Source: Bin25 sp965221765 (lineage in GTDB: Bacteria; Bacteroidota; Bacteroidia; Flavobacteriales; Flavobacteriaceae). From it: a DNA stretch of 64,000 nt. Position numbers and translations under genes: made by a program. A model generated the notes under the pieces. The model saw only the letters and a list, made by a program, of their open reading frames with translations. It ran no database searches and had not been told where the DNA came from. Numbering within the stretch: the stretch's first letter is position 1; every line of letters starts with the position of its first letter. The stretch is taken from assembly GCA_965221765.1 (NCBI GenBank), contig OZ244911.1:1922001-1986000 (forward strand). The letters are read 5' to 3'. Of the stretch, positions 18,002 through 27,464 are shown in pieces.

Positions 18002-18720
18002 AGTTAGATGTCTTGGCTTTCGGTTCGCATCCTGATGATGTTGAATTAGGATGTGGAGGAACTATCGCTAAATCAACCCAACAAGGAAAATCTATTGGAA
18101 TCATCGATTTAACAAGAGGAGAACTTTCTACAAAGGGATCGGTTGAAACCCGAAACTCTGAATCTCAAAAAGCGACCAAAATATTAGGGGTAAAGTTCCG
18201 TTTAAATCTTGAACTTGAAGATGGTTTTATTTCAAATAATAAAAAAAATCAACTTAAAATAGTTCGAAATATCCGATTATACAAGCCTAATATTATTATA
18301 ACTACGGCTCCGATAGATCGACATATTGACCATCAAAATTCCAATCGTTTAATCATTGATAGTTGTTTTCTCAGTGGTTTAGAAAGAATAGAAGTTCTAG
18401 ATCAAAATGGGAGAAAATTAACTCCTTGGCGACCCAAAGTCATTCTAGAATATATTCAATGGAACGATATTAAACCGGATATCATCATTGATATTTCAGG
18501 TTATCTTGAGATAAAAATTCAATCCATTAATGTTTACCGAAGTCAGTTTTATAATACCAAAACTAATCCTAAAATCACACCTATTAGCAAACCTAATTTT
18601 TTGAGTTCCATGGAAGCAAGAGCCATCAACTTTGGAAGGTTAATAGGAACTCAAGCTGGTGAAGGTTTCACATCTCCTCAACCATTAGCCATAAGAGATT
18701 TGTGCAATCTACTAGTGTAA
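17998..18720 (+). CDS. bshB1: Bacillithiol biosynthesis deacetylase BshB1
   Basis: A 240-aa LmbE-like zinc deacetylase that removes acetate from GlcNAc-malate in bacillithiol synthesis. The zinc site AFGSHPDDVELGCGGTIA (residues 7-24) and the later APIDRHIDHQN are present, as is LTRGELSTKGS, typical of the BshB1 type. It overlaps the PLP enzyme by 4 bp. It implies that the organism uses bacillithiol as its low-molecular-weight thiol, which fits the Gpx-like and DinB-like genes nearby. Confidence 0.92.
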   Translation: MKLDVLAFGSHPDDVELGCGGTIAKSTQQGKSIGIIDLTRGELSTKGSVETRNSESQKATKILGVKFRLNLELEDGFISNNKKNQLKIVRNIRLYKPNIIITTAPIDRHIDHQNSNRLIIDSCFLSGLERIEVLDQNGRKLTPWRPKVILEYIQWNDIKPDIIIDISGYLEIKIQSINVYRSQFYNTKTNPKITPISKPNFLSSMEARAINFGRLIGTQAGEGFTSPQPLAIRDLCNLLV

Positions 18721-18887
18721 TTTTTATTATTGGGGTATTGATCTGTTTTTAAACCTTTTCGTGCCATTTTTGAACGACATCTTTTGATTGAATGATAAAT
18801 TTCATGTTCAATTATCTATTGTAACATGAACAACTCCAACTATTTTAGTTAGTCAGTTCTTTCAAATTCTCTTTTTTTAACTGTATT

Positions 18888-19095
18888 TAGTTGCCCCCTA
18901 AAAACTCTCGTTACTAGTTAGTCGCTCCTTAAAAACTCTTTTTACCAGTTGTAGTTAACTTATTTTTATTATCGAAATTCTTTGAGCTGAAAATCGAGTC
19001 CTTCTAAAAAAGTAAAAAAGACCACCTTGGACTAATTTTTCCATGAATTTCTTCAAATGCCATTATGTAGCTGCTAAATAGGGGGCACGATAGAT
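18888..19095 (-). mobile_element. IS5-like element end remnant (copy A)
   Basis: TAGTCGCTCCTTAAAAAC at 18919 and about 160 bp after it match, with decay, the left end of the element at 59.8 kb. A second, more diverged end lies just before it at 18888 (TAGTTGCCCCCTAAAAAC). No transposase text remains. The preceding 18721-18887 holds nothing recognisable. Confidence 0.65.
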
Positions 19096-19136
19096 AATTA
19101 GACGTTCACCAAATCGTTTTGATTGATACAATCGAA

Positions 19137-19163
19137 CTGAGCCAACCTCAAGGTTGGGCTCAG
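19137..19163 (+). terminator. Strong hairpin followed by T-rich tract
   Basis: CTGAGCCAACC-TCAA-GGTTGGGCTCAG forms a stem of 11 pairs with one bulged G. A tract ending in six T follows about 10 bases later. It could terminate plus-strand transcription, or be a structure at the end of the decayed IS21-like element next to it. Confidence 0.4.
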
Positions 19164-19204
19164 TTAAAATTTATTTTTTATCGATAGTGTTGTTTTTTGG
19201 TTGT

Positions 19205-19745
19205 TCAAAATCGCATTTTTTTTAATTCGACCAATGCTTTTTTCTTTTTCAAAGATTCTCCCTGGAGTGTGATGCGATGTGACGAATGAATAATACGATC
19301 CATCAAAGCATCAGCGATGGTTTCTTCCCCAATTAGGCCGTGCCACATGGCCACAAGAATCTGTTCTACGATAATGGTGCCCCGTCGATCATAAGGTTCA
19401 TCGATGATATCGATAAACGATTCTCGAGCCATTCGATCCAAGCCTTGAAGGCTAAAATCATCGAGGATGAGTAATTCGACTTTGATGTGTTTGGTCAATA
19501 ATGAAAGCTAGGTTTCTTCATTTTTAGTTGTTTGTAATTCGCTAAAAAGATATGCGGTGTTTTGATAAAGCGTTTTATACGCCATCAGACAAGCTTGATG
19601 ACCGATGGCTTGAGCCAAGTAACTTTTGCCCACACCTGTAGGCTCATAATGATGTTTTGATGCTTTTTGAGAAAGCCTAAGGTGCCTAAACGCTCAAAAG
19701 TATGACGATTCAATTGACGTTGTGAAGCATCATCGACCGATGCGA
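19205..19745 (-). pseudogene. istB: IS21-family helper ATPase IstB remnant
   Basis: The C-terminal 97 codons (19498 to 19205) are open and read VELLILDDFSLQGLDRMARE, DEPYDRRGTIIVEQ and ADALMDRIIHSSHRI, the IstB Walker B region and tail. Upstream on the same strand, in broken frames, lie EPTGVGKSYLAQAIGHQAC (Walker A, first Gly lost) and LMAYKTLYQ. Frameshifts near 19500 and 19650 kill the gene. IstB assists the IstA transposase in IS21 elements. Confidence 0.8.
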
Positions 19746-19749
19746 AGGT

Positions 19750-21031
19750 CGCCTCGGTTCAAAAATGGGCATGAGCGACCAATGGCTGAGTTTTGCGATG
19801 CTGACGATCCTCCCATTGGTTATCGACCAAGGGCGATAGATAACGTTCCGGGGTGGTTTCCGTCAATCGATGGCTTTCGAGATGTTGACGGTGTCACTGA
19901 GCCATGATGCTCATGTGGAGCTGCCTCAGTCGTTGAATGGTTATGGATAGGTTTGTGGCCCTCTGATGTTGGGATGCATTGGATGGGCGATGCTCCGAGG
20001 CTAGATTGCGCTTGTTTTCTAATATCTGACTCACTTGATGACAAGATGTGCTCTGTTGATCTAAAACGATTTTACAGGCTTGATTGAGCCGAGAACGATT
20101 CTCTAATGCGTGGATAACTGTTTTTCTGATGGGTTAACCCTTTGAAGATCGATTCCACAAATTAAGCCACATAATCCCCATGAAGACGTGCTTGATGGAT
20201 GAAATCAGTGGGCGTCCATGGTTGGAAATATTGATGTTTTTGAGACAAATGATGGTCGATGGTGTTGTATGGACCTCTCGTTTTGTTGGATTGATGACCA
20301 GCAATCCGCTCATGATCAATATACACTTCAACCCTCTCATCGGTTTAGTAGATCTCGGTTTTTTGACTGATGGTTCGATAAGGCACGTTGTAATAGGATT
20401 TATCTAGTGAAAAAAGAACAAAACCTATTTTTTATATCGTGGCTTGCGTATAGTTTTTGAAGACAAAATCGGTCGTCGGTAATCTTCTGAGCAAAGCATT
20501 TTCGGTGGCCGTAAATAAATCGAGGCGAGAAACACCTTGATGTTGAAGTGCTTGGTGGTTATGTTTCAAGAGATTTTTTATTTCATGGTTCCACTCGGTT
20601 AATGAAAAAACGTCATGTCTTTCATCGGATCAACTAGTTGTTGGTAGATTATTTTCACGGCATGAACACTTTATTCTTGAGGATACTAGGGACGAGTTGG
20701 TAGTGGTGAGCAAACGCTTTAAAAACCCGATGGACTTGAGATCCAAATTTGGTGATTCGATTCACGGTGGCTTTGAGATGGGCTGAAACAATCGCTTGTG
20801 GGGCACCGCCATAAAAGGCCATAGCCCTTTGACAACAACGGATTAAATCGGCTCGTTGCTAGGTTATACACGCTTGGACATCGGTGTACTGACGATGGGG
20901 CAAGATCGCCACAAAGAGTTCCACGGGATGCACTTGGCCACTCTTGGGATTGGTGAGTTGTATTTTCTTTCCTGCAAAATCAATACACCTATTTTCGGCC
21001 GGAAGATGTTGTCGTTTCATCTGATTCATAA
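19750..21031 (-). pseudogene. istA: IS21-family transposase IstA remnant
   Basis: On the minus strand from about 21028, a frame reads MKRQHLPAENRCIDFAGKK, then GQVHPVELFVAILPHRQYTD, before a stop. It is the start of the IstA DDE catalytic core (D in IDFAGKK). Further scraps (AFYGGAPQAIV, KFGSQVHRVFKAFAHHYQ) continue in shifted frames. The N-terminal helix-turn-helix is missing. The remnant stops within a few bases of the neighbouring lipoprotein stop codon, so that gene or the insertion was cut there. Confidence 0.75.
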
Positions 21032-21032
21032 A

Positions 21033-24000
21033 TTATGGTGTACAATTGCTAAATGAAGGATGATTTGATCTAGATAAGCCTGAATTAAAGGAGAACCCCT
21101 CGCAATTTGTAACATTACTTACGTTCCAAAGTGTAAGGCTTTGATTGAACGCTAAAGCGATGTAAAACATTCCATGCATATCAGTGACGTTGCTCACATT
21201 CCAATTACCGATATTTTGATTGAACACAATAGCGTAATAAAACATATTAGACATATCAGTAACACTACTAACATTCCAACCACTAATATCGCGATTGAAA
21301 GAAGTGGCTGATCTAAACATGTGGGCCATATCTTCTACGTTACTTACATTCCAACTACTAATATCTTGATTGAACGCACTAACATTATAAAACATAAAAC
21401 GCATATTAGTAACACTTCCAACATTCCAACCACCAATATTTTTATTGAAAGAACTAGCCTCAGCAAACATTGCATACATCGTGTTGACACCGCTCACATC
21501 CCATGAGCTGATGTCTTGATTGAACAAACCAGCCTTCCAAAACATAGCCCTCATATTAGTGACACGACTCACATCCCATGAGCTGATGTCTTGATTGAAA
21601 GAACTTGCCTCATTAAACATACCAAGCATACTAGTAACGCGACTCACATCCCAATCCCCGATATCTTGGTTGAAAGTCGTGGCTTTCCTAAACATTGTAT
21701 TCATATCGGTCACATGACTCACATCCCAATCCCCAATATCTTGGTTGAAGGTTGTCTTTTCAAAAAACAAGGAACTCATATCAGTGACCAAGGTGGTGCA
21801 CTTGGCATCGGTGTTGTCCGATGCCACTAATTGTTTGAGCAATGCATTATCCACGATGGTATACTCGGTACCATCGAGGGTGGCTTTTTGTCCCACGTAC
21901 TGAGTAGGATTTTCTAGCTGGGGATTGAGGATGACCGTGACTTTATTGGCATGTTTGACCAACAAAGGGGGCATCGGACAATTGGTATTACAATTAGTAA
22001 AATTAGGCTTATAGCTTGTACTTAAGCCACAGACGGCAAGGTTGCATTGGGTGACTTGACTCACTGTCCACCTACTCAAATCTTGATTGAAAGAATCAGC
22101 ACTAGCCAACAGATAACTCATATAGATTACCTGACTCACCTTCCAACCTCCGATATCTTGATTAAAGGCCGTGGCACCAAAGAACATTTCGCTCATATCT
22201 TTTACTTGACTCACATTCCAGTCCCCAATATCTTGGTTGAAAAGATTGGCTCCCCTAAACATGCGACTCATGTCTTTTACGTGACTTACATCCCAATCTC
22301 TAATATCCTGATTAAAGGCATGAGCATTTTGAAACATTCCATGCATATCAGTGACGTTGCTCACATCCCATGAACTGATATCTTGGTTGAAGGTCGTTTT
22401 CCCCCGGAACAAGGAGCTCATATCGGTCACCAACGAAGTACACACGGCATTGGTTTGATCATCGGCCGCCCATGTTTTGAGGGTGGCATTGGTCACGATG
22501 GTATACTCCGTGCCATCGACCGTTGCTTTTAGCCCCGCATACTGCGAATGGTTTTGAAGCATGGGATTGATCATCACGGTCACGCCATTGGCATGCTGGA
22601 CTAGCAAATCAAGACAAGTATCCCCAGCGGGAATTTGTTGTCCATTACAATCTTGGGTTTGGGGTTGGGGTGCTGGACAGTCTTCATTGATGGGAATTTG
22701 TTGTCCATTACAATCTTGGGTTTGGGGTTGGGGTGCTGGACAGTCTTCATTGATGGGAATCTGTTGTCCATTGCAATCTTGGGTTTGGGGTTGGGGTGCT
22801 GGACAGTCTTCATTGATGGGAATCTGTTGTCCATTGCAATCTTGGGTTTGGGGTTGGGGTGCAGGACAATCTTCATTGATGGGAATCTGTTGTCCATTAC
22901 AATCTTGGGTTTGGGGTTGGGGTGCAGGACAATCTTCATTGATGGGAATCTGTTGTCCATTACAATCTTGGGTTTGGGGTTGGGGTGCAGGACAATCTTC
23001 ATTGATGGGAATCTGTTGTCCATTACAATCTTGGGTTTGGGGTTGGGGTGCAGGACAATCTTCATTGATGGGAATCTGTTGTCCATTACAATCTTGGGTT
23101 TGGGGTTGGGGTGCAGGACAATCTTCATTGATGGGAATCTGTTGTCCATTGCAATCTTGGGTTTGGGGTTGGGGTGCTGGACAGTCTTCATTGATGGGAA
23201 TCTGTTGTCCATTACAATCTTGGGTTTGGGGTTGGGGTGCAGGACAATCTTCATTGATGGGAATCTGTTGTCCATTACAATCTTGGGTTTGGGGTGTTGG
23301 TTCCTCCTCGACTTCTTGTAGCACGGCCGTCACTTGACAGTCTTTGGTGGCGGAGACCTTGATGGTGGTCTCTTGGGGAGAAAAGGTCCCGCAGTTGCCC
23401 GTCCATTGGTTTAGTGTATAGCCTTCTTCAAGGGTGAGGGTAATTTGGACTTCTTGTCCATGGTCAACGGTAGTGGTGGGGGTGATGCGTCCCCCGTCTT
23501 CTTGGCTCACCGAGGTGGTGATGGTGCGGGGGGCTTTCATAAAGAGAGCTTGCACTTGGCAAGATCCTTTCACGGTGAAGGATAGTCTAGGAGCTTTGGG
23601 ATTTTCCAAGGTGGGGCATTCCGAAGTTTCTTGCGTTTTCCATCCGGCAAAGACATGATTTTCATCGGCTTGGGCAGTGAACTCCACTTGTTGGCCATGG
23701 ATGGCTTCTATACGATTGGGATTATTAACAGATCCGCCTAAAGTGGCCGTGGCCTGCACGAGATATTGTTTTTTTTCAAGAATGGCTTGGAGCTGGCAAT
23801 CCTCGGTAGCGGGAAAAGTGATGGTGAGGTCTTGGGGAGAAAAGGTCCCGCAGTTGTCCGTCCATTGGTTTAGTGTATAGCCTTCTTCAAGGGTGAGGGT
23901 AATTTGGACTTCTTGTCCATGGTCAACGGTAGTGGTGGGGGTGATGGTACCGCCTGTGTTGACCGAGGTGGTGATGGTGCGGGAGGCTTTTTGAAAGACC

Positions 24001-24605
24001 GCTTGAAAGGCACAAGGTCCTTGGACAACAAAGCGAAGCACCGGGATTTTAGGGTTTGGAATGGAGGGGCACTTGTGATTAGTGGTGGGGGTGATTTGCC
24101 ATTGGCTAAAGACATGGTTTTCTTTTGCCACCGCTTGCAAGACCACCGCTTGCCCTTGGGGGAGCGGACCTTGGGAAGAAAGTCCCCTAACGGCACCTCC
24201 TGGGGTGGCGGTAGTGGTGATGGCATAGGACATCTTTTCAAAGACAGCGGTAATAGAGCAATGCTGGGTGGCTTCAAAACGCACGGTGGCCTCTGTTCCA
24301 CTTATAGGACAATCCCCAGTCCATTCTTTGAATCGATAATGGTCTTGGGCGGTGGCAGTAATGCTGACGGTTTTCCCATTTTCGACGCGTTGATGGGAGG
24401 TAATACTTCCACCGATATTCGCTGAGGTGGCGATGGTGAAAAATAGGGGGGGGGTATCGGCTTTGGTGGGTAGTTCGTCTTTCCCACAAGAAAAGAAGAT
24501 CAAGACCATAGAGAGAATCGACCAGGCGAATCTATCATCGAATAAACAGTTCATCGGTGAGTTTAGTATCCATCGATGCATGGGAGACGATTTTTGATGG
24601 CTCAT
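21033..24605 (-). CDS. Large BspA-like (DUF285) surface lipoprotein with InlB-type repeats; candidate phase-variable antigen
   Basis: 1190 aa if started at 24605. The minus-7 element at 24621-24628 would put transcription near 24614, so the ATG at 24554 (MNCLFDDRFAWSILSMVL, then IFFSCGKDE) is a good alternative. Lipobox Cys at about residue 40. Five divergent InlB-B-like repeats of about 75 residues follow (T-I-T-T-S-x-x-x-G-G ... W-T-x-x-C), then eleven 21-residue repeats (QTQDCNGQQIPINEDCPAPQP). Two modules come next, each VTV-NP-L ... DGTEYTIV plus DUF285 repeats of the form FNQDISSWDVSNVTDM-MF. Visibly richer in G+C than the core genes and flanked by IS remnants, suggesting transfer. No T9SS tail seen. 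Confidence 0.85.
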   Translation of the reverse strand: MSHQKSSPMHRWILNSPMNCLFDDRFAWSILSMVLIFFSCGKDELPTKADTPPLFFTIATSANIGGSITSHQRVENGKTVSITATAQDHYRFKEWTGDCPISGTEATVRFEATQHCSITAVFEKMSYAITTTATPGGAVRGLSSQGPLPQGQAVVLQAVAKENHVFSQWQITPTTNHKCPSIPNPKIPVLRFVVQGPCAFQAVFQKASRTITTSVNTGGTITPTTTVDHGQEVQITLTLEEGYTLNQWTDNCGTFSPQDLTITFPATEDCQLQAILEKKQYLVQATATLGGSVNNPNRIEAIHGQQVEFTAQADENHVFAGWKTQETSECPTLENPKAPRLSFTVKGSCQVQALFMKAPRTITTSVSQEDGGRITPTTTVDHGQEVQITLTLEEGYTLNQWTGNCGTFSPQETTIKVSATKDCQVTAVLQEVEEEPTPQTQDCNGQQIPINEDCPAPQPQTQDCNGQQIPINEDCPAPQPQTQDCNGQQIPINEDCPAPQPQTQDCNGQQIPINEDCPAPQPQTQDCNGQQIPINEDCPAPQPQTQDCNGQQIPINEDCPAPQPQTQDCNGQQIPINEDCPAPQPQTQDCNGQQIPINEDCPAPQPQTQDCNGQQIPINEDCPAPQPQTQDCNGQQIPINEDCPAPQPQTQDCNGQQIPAGDTCLDLLVQHANGVTVMINPMLQNHSQYAGLKATVDGTEYTIVTNATLKTWAADDQTNAVCTSLVTDMSSLFRGKTTFNQDISSWDVSNVTDMHGMFQNAHAFNQDIRDWDVSHVKDMSRMFRGANLFNQDIGDWNVSQVKDMSEMFFGATAFNQDIGGWKVSQVIYMSYLLASADSFNQDLSRWTVSQVTQCNLAVCGLSTSYKPNFTNCNTNCPMPPLLVKHANKVTVILNPQLENPTQYVGQKATLDGTEYTIVDNALLKQLVASDNTDAKCTTLVTDMSSLFFEKTTFNQDIGDWDVSHVTDMNTMFRKATTFNQDIGDWDVSRVTSMLGMFNEASSFNQDISSWDVSRVTNMRAMFWKAGLFNQDISSWDVSGVNTMYAMFAEASSFNKNIGGWNVGSVTNMRFMFYNVSAFNQDISSWNVSNVEDMAHMFRSATSFNRDISGWNVSSVTDMSNMFYYAIVFNQNIGNWNVSNVTDMHGMFYIALAFNQSLTLWNVSNVTNCEGFSFNSGLSRSNHPSFSNCTP
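22625..23295 (-). repeat. 63-bp tandem repeat array, eleven copies
   Basis: Eleven in-frame 63-bp units encode the 21-residue Cys-containing repeat of the lipoprotein. The last unit at the protein level diverges after QQIP. Copies differ only at a few silent sites (tta/ttg, gcaggacaa/gctggacag), so expansion is recent. The unit lacks stops in several frames, which creates long spurious ORFs on both strands. Confidence 0.95.
24446..24454 (-). repeat. Nine-cytosine tract in the lipoprotein coding sequence
   Basis: On the coding strand, ACC CCC CCC CTA spans residues 51-54, about eleven residues after the lipidated Cys. The present length keeps the frame. A change by one base would truncate the lipoprotein near its N-terminus. 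Confidence 0.85.
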
Positions 24606-24620
24606 TAGAAAGTTTTTTTA

Positions 24621-24628
24621 CAAATATA
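24621..24628 (-). promoter_or_regulatory. Minus-7 promoter element of the DUF285 lipoprotein gene
   Basis: TATATTTG on the minus strand fits TAnnTTTG. It ends 15 bp before the ATG at 24605. No good minus-33 TTTG is seen; the upstream spacer holds the ten-G tract at 24635-24644. Confidence 0.6.
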
Positions 24629-24634
24629 GAAATA

Positions 24635-24644
24635 CCCCCCCCCC
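24635..24644 (-). repeat. Ten-guanine tract in the promoter spacer
   Basis: Ten C on the plus strand (G on the coding strand) lie six bases upstream of the TATATTTG element, inside the expected 19-21-bp spacer. Length changes here would alter promoter spacing. Confidence 0.85.
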
Positions 24645-24699
24645 ATTTTGAAAAGATCTTTTTGCTTCTTGATTTTATTTATCAACATTAATGGCAATA

Positions 24700-24850
24700 T
24701 TTCTCATGCTGAATCGAAAATTCTTACCAGGGGGTGATTGTCTAAACCAGCATGCGGAAGTCGATGATTGTAATGTAATTAGTAGTGGTGATATCACGAT
24801 TTGTTTGGTATGCATCAATATAATTATTATTCAATAACTAATACTAAGTT
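24700..24850 (-). pseudogene. Possible IS3/rve-type integrase C-terminal scrap
   Basis: On the minus strand near 24770-24705 a frame reads HYNHRLPHAGLDNHPLVR, like the YN-x-R-x-H-x-x-L-x-x-x-P tail of DDE integrases. The frame breaks just upstream. The rest of 24645-24955 shows no gene. Confidence 0.3.
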
Positions 24851-24959
24851 GCGTTTTGAATTACTTTTTAAACTACAATTGGTCTCTCAAAGCGATAATT
24901 GAGAGTAAATCAATTTCATATAATTCAGAAAGCAAATTGGTATAAGCTCAACTAAACTT

Positions 24960-26200
24960 GGCACTTCTTAAAAACCCCTTTTCCCACTGTAGTTATATTC
25001 GTTTTATTATCATGGTTTTCTATATTGAAAATGGAGATCATCTGAAAACGTAAAAAAGAACATCTAGGACTGGTAGCTCCCATGCATTTACTTGAATGTC
25101 ATCTAGTAGCTACCAAATGAACATTGATGGTTAGCGATGGGGCACCTTAAATCGTTTTTTGTCTGCAATGTTGTGTTTTGAGATGACCGATGAAGGGTTT
25201 GATGGCTATTTTCTCCTTTTTGTTTTTGATACGGTGTATCGATTTACAGTGGTCTTCCGGTAATCCCCATGTTTTACTGTTTTAATTTGGCTCTTTCCAC
25301 ATCTTGATAGGGCAACTATCAGTTCTTTAGGGACTTTGGCCGATAATGAATTGCTGTAGGAAATATGGCCTTGAAAAGTGCCAATAGCCGTGATGACCGT
25401 GGTTTGATATCCCGTAATCATCATACCATTGTGATTACCAAATGCATCATACATTTAATGCGCCTTGCCTTTGGACATGTAAGCCGTCAACGGCTTGTTA
25501 ATGGCATCCACTATGTTCTGATCAATTGACTTTTGATTAATCACTTTTTTTAATCTTCACTTCGTTGTTGAGCTTTCGTATTTGTTTACTAGCGAAGGTC
25601 TTGAGTCTGGGATTGGCCTTATTTGCCTTTTTGGCAATCTTATTACATTGATCAATAATCTTTTATTCAATTTGACATCGGTAGGAAATGGGACATAGTT
25701 GCCCTACAACATGGTTTGGGATATCAGCATCGATGACTTTTTGATGCAACTGGACTGAATAAGCAAAGCAAATATCTTTTCAATGCCATTTTGGCCATTC
25801 GTTTTCTATGGATTGGCACTTACTAGTAAGGATTGCAAAGTGATTGGTATTTCATAAACTCAGATCCGTAAAGTATGATATGGTGGGATTTTCAATCCAT
25901 CTCCATGAGGGGTTTATCACCTATGACGATAGAGCCTTTTGAGCATCAAAATAACCCATCCTCACACCAACGAGGATGCCATGGCCTTTGGGAGTATGTC
26001 ATGGACAGCAGTTTTTTCAAAAGTAGGCCAATCAATAGCATCTATATCCACTTGATGGCATGTCTTGTATGGAGGTTATTTTTCAATGTCAACTCGAGTC
26101 AATGGGAGATTTTTTAGGATTAACTTTTATCATTGCTGAAATCTTTTGATGACCATTAACGAATGTCCTGCCAATTTAAAAACCCAATGTTAGCCAATAT
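24960..26200 (-). mobile_element. IS5-like element, heavily decayed (copy B)
   Basis: It begins CTTCTTAAAAACCCC, related to the TIR of the 59.8-kb copy, and follows that copy through to transposase text. Minus-strand scraps align with the better-preserved copy: VILMLKRLYRH and WIENPT-like text near 25950-25880, TVITAIGTFQGH near 25370. Only one frame of 82 codons stays open (25454-25206). No right terminal repeat is visible and no function is possible. Nothing was recognised in 26200-26415. Confidence 0.65.
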
Positions 26201-26415
26201 GTGATCATTAAAACCATGATATAAAAAAGTTGGAGATTACATTCGACTTTTTGAAGGAATAATTATCTAATGCAATATGTCGATTAATTAATTGATAAGG
26301 GAAAAAGGGAGTATAAATAGAAGAAACAGACCAATGAAGTATTTCATATTTAACTGCTTATATACTTTAGTCCCATAAATTTAGAATTGAATTAACTTGA
26401 CAAAGAAGCATCGTA

Positions 26416-27423
26416 ATGAATAAAATTAAATGGGGTCTACTCGGATTGGGCAATATTGCTCACAAATTTTGTCGCGATCTAAAACTTCTCAATGATTCAG
26501 AATTAGTTGCTGTCTGTTCAAGTTCATTTGAAAGAGCGAAAAACTTTGCACAACAGTACAACGTTTTAAGATTTTACGGAAATTATGAAGAATTGTATAA
26601 TGATTCTGATATTGATATTATCTATATCGCAAGTATTCATCCTCATCATGCTCAACATAGTATTTCAGTGATGAAAGCTGGAAAATCGGTTTTGTGTGAA
26701 AAACCACTTGCAATGAACAAATCGCAAGTTTTGAAGATGATTGATGTATCGAAAAAAAACCGAGTGTTTTTAATGGAAGGGCTTTGGACTCGCTTCAATC
26801 CAATAATCCAAAAAGCGTATGATCTAGTTCACAATGGTGAACTAGGAGATATCACTTATATGAGGGCATCTTTTAATTTTTATGGACTAAATAGATCGAA
26901 ACAATCTAGAATTTTTGACCCTCAAAAGGGAGGGGGAGCTTTATTAGATATCGGAATTTACTGTGTTTTTTTAGCATATCTATTTTTAGGTAAACCTCTA
27001 AAAATTTTTTGTGATTCCATCCTATCAAAAGATAAAGTAGATCTACAAACAGCCATGATTTTTAAATATCAAAAAGCACAAGCAGTTCTTCATTGTGGAT
27101 TTTTAAACAATGAACATATGGTTGCGAAAATTGGAGGAACAAAAGGTGAATTGCAATTAAATCATCAATGGCATAATCCACCATCGATGACCATTGTTAA
27201 ACATGATTCTAGTTCAAAAACCATTGATTTTAAAACCCAAGGGGTTGGTTTTACCCATCAAATTCAACATTGCAATGAATCTATAAGAGAAAATAAACTA
27301 CAAAGCCATATTTGGTCACATCAAAATAGCATAGATTTAGCTATTCTTTTAGATTGGGTAAGAACAAAATGCCACATTATCTATCCGAAAGAAGTCATTT
27401 TAGAAAATTTCAGTTGTGATTGA
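26416..27423 (+). CDS. Gfo/Idh/MocA-family NAD(P)-dependent oxidoreductase
   Basis: A 335-aa protein with an N-terminal Rossmann fold (WGLLGLGNIAHKFCRDL, residues 6-22), the conserved VLCEKPLAMN motif (catalytic Lys-Pro, about residue 97) and a C-terminal beta-sheet domain (GGGALLDIGIYC, about 173). The family oxidises or reduces sugars, inositols and related substrates; the text resembles trans-1,2-dihydrobenzene-1,2-diol or xylose dehydrogenase-like members, but the substrate is open. It stands alone, just upstream of tRNA-His. Confidence 0.85.
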   Translation: MNKIKWGLLGLGNIAHKFCRDLKLLNDSELVAVCSSSFERAKNFAQQYNVLRFYGNYEELYNDSDIDIIYIASIHPHHAQHSISVMKAGKSVLCEKPLAMNKSQVLKMIDVSKKNRVFLMEGLWTRFNPIIQKAYDLVHNGELGDITYMRASFNFYGLNRSKQSRIFDPQKGGGALLDIGIYCVFLAYLFLGKPLKIFCDSILSKDKVDLQTAMIFKYQKAQAVLHCGFLNNEHMVAKIGGTKGELQLNHQWHNPPSMTIVKHDSSSKTIDFKTQGVGFTHQIQHCNESIRENKLQSHIWSHQNSIDLAILLDWVRTKCHIIYPKEVILENFSCD

Positions 27424-27452
27424 TTAATTCATCGATCAAAAAATTAACTTTG
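27420..27452 (+). promoter_or_regulatory. Candidate promoter of tRNA-His
   Basis: TTG at 27420-27422, 22-bp spacer, TAACTTTG at 27445-27452 (TAnnTTTG). It ends 12 bp before the tRNA, close to the spacing seen at tRNA-Glu. Confidence 0.55.
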
Positions 27453-27464
27453 CTCCCTTAAGAC

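Noticed and set aside
19722..20407. Plus-strand ORFs of 61-75 codons
   Set aside because: They lie antisense to decayed IstA/IstB text and show no coding character of their own.
22625..23295. Possible CRISPR array
   Set aside because: Units are contiguous 63-bp copies without unique spacers, inside a coding frame, and there are no cas genes in the window.
22561..23337. Three long ORFs (224-258 codons) in other frames, on both strands, over the 63-bp repeat array
   Set aside because: They exist only because a stop-free unit whose length is a multiple of three is repeated; the real frame is the minus-strand lipoprotein with signal peptide and recognisable domains.
25875..26117. 80-codon plus-strand ORF
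   Set aside because: Antisense to the decayed IS5-like transposase (minus-strand LMLKRLY and ENPT-like text).
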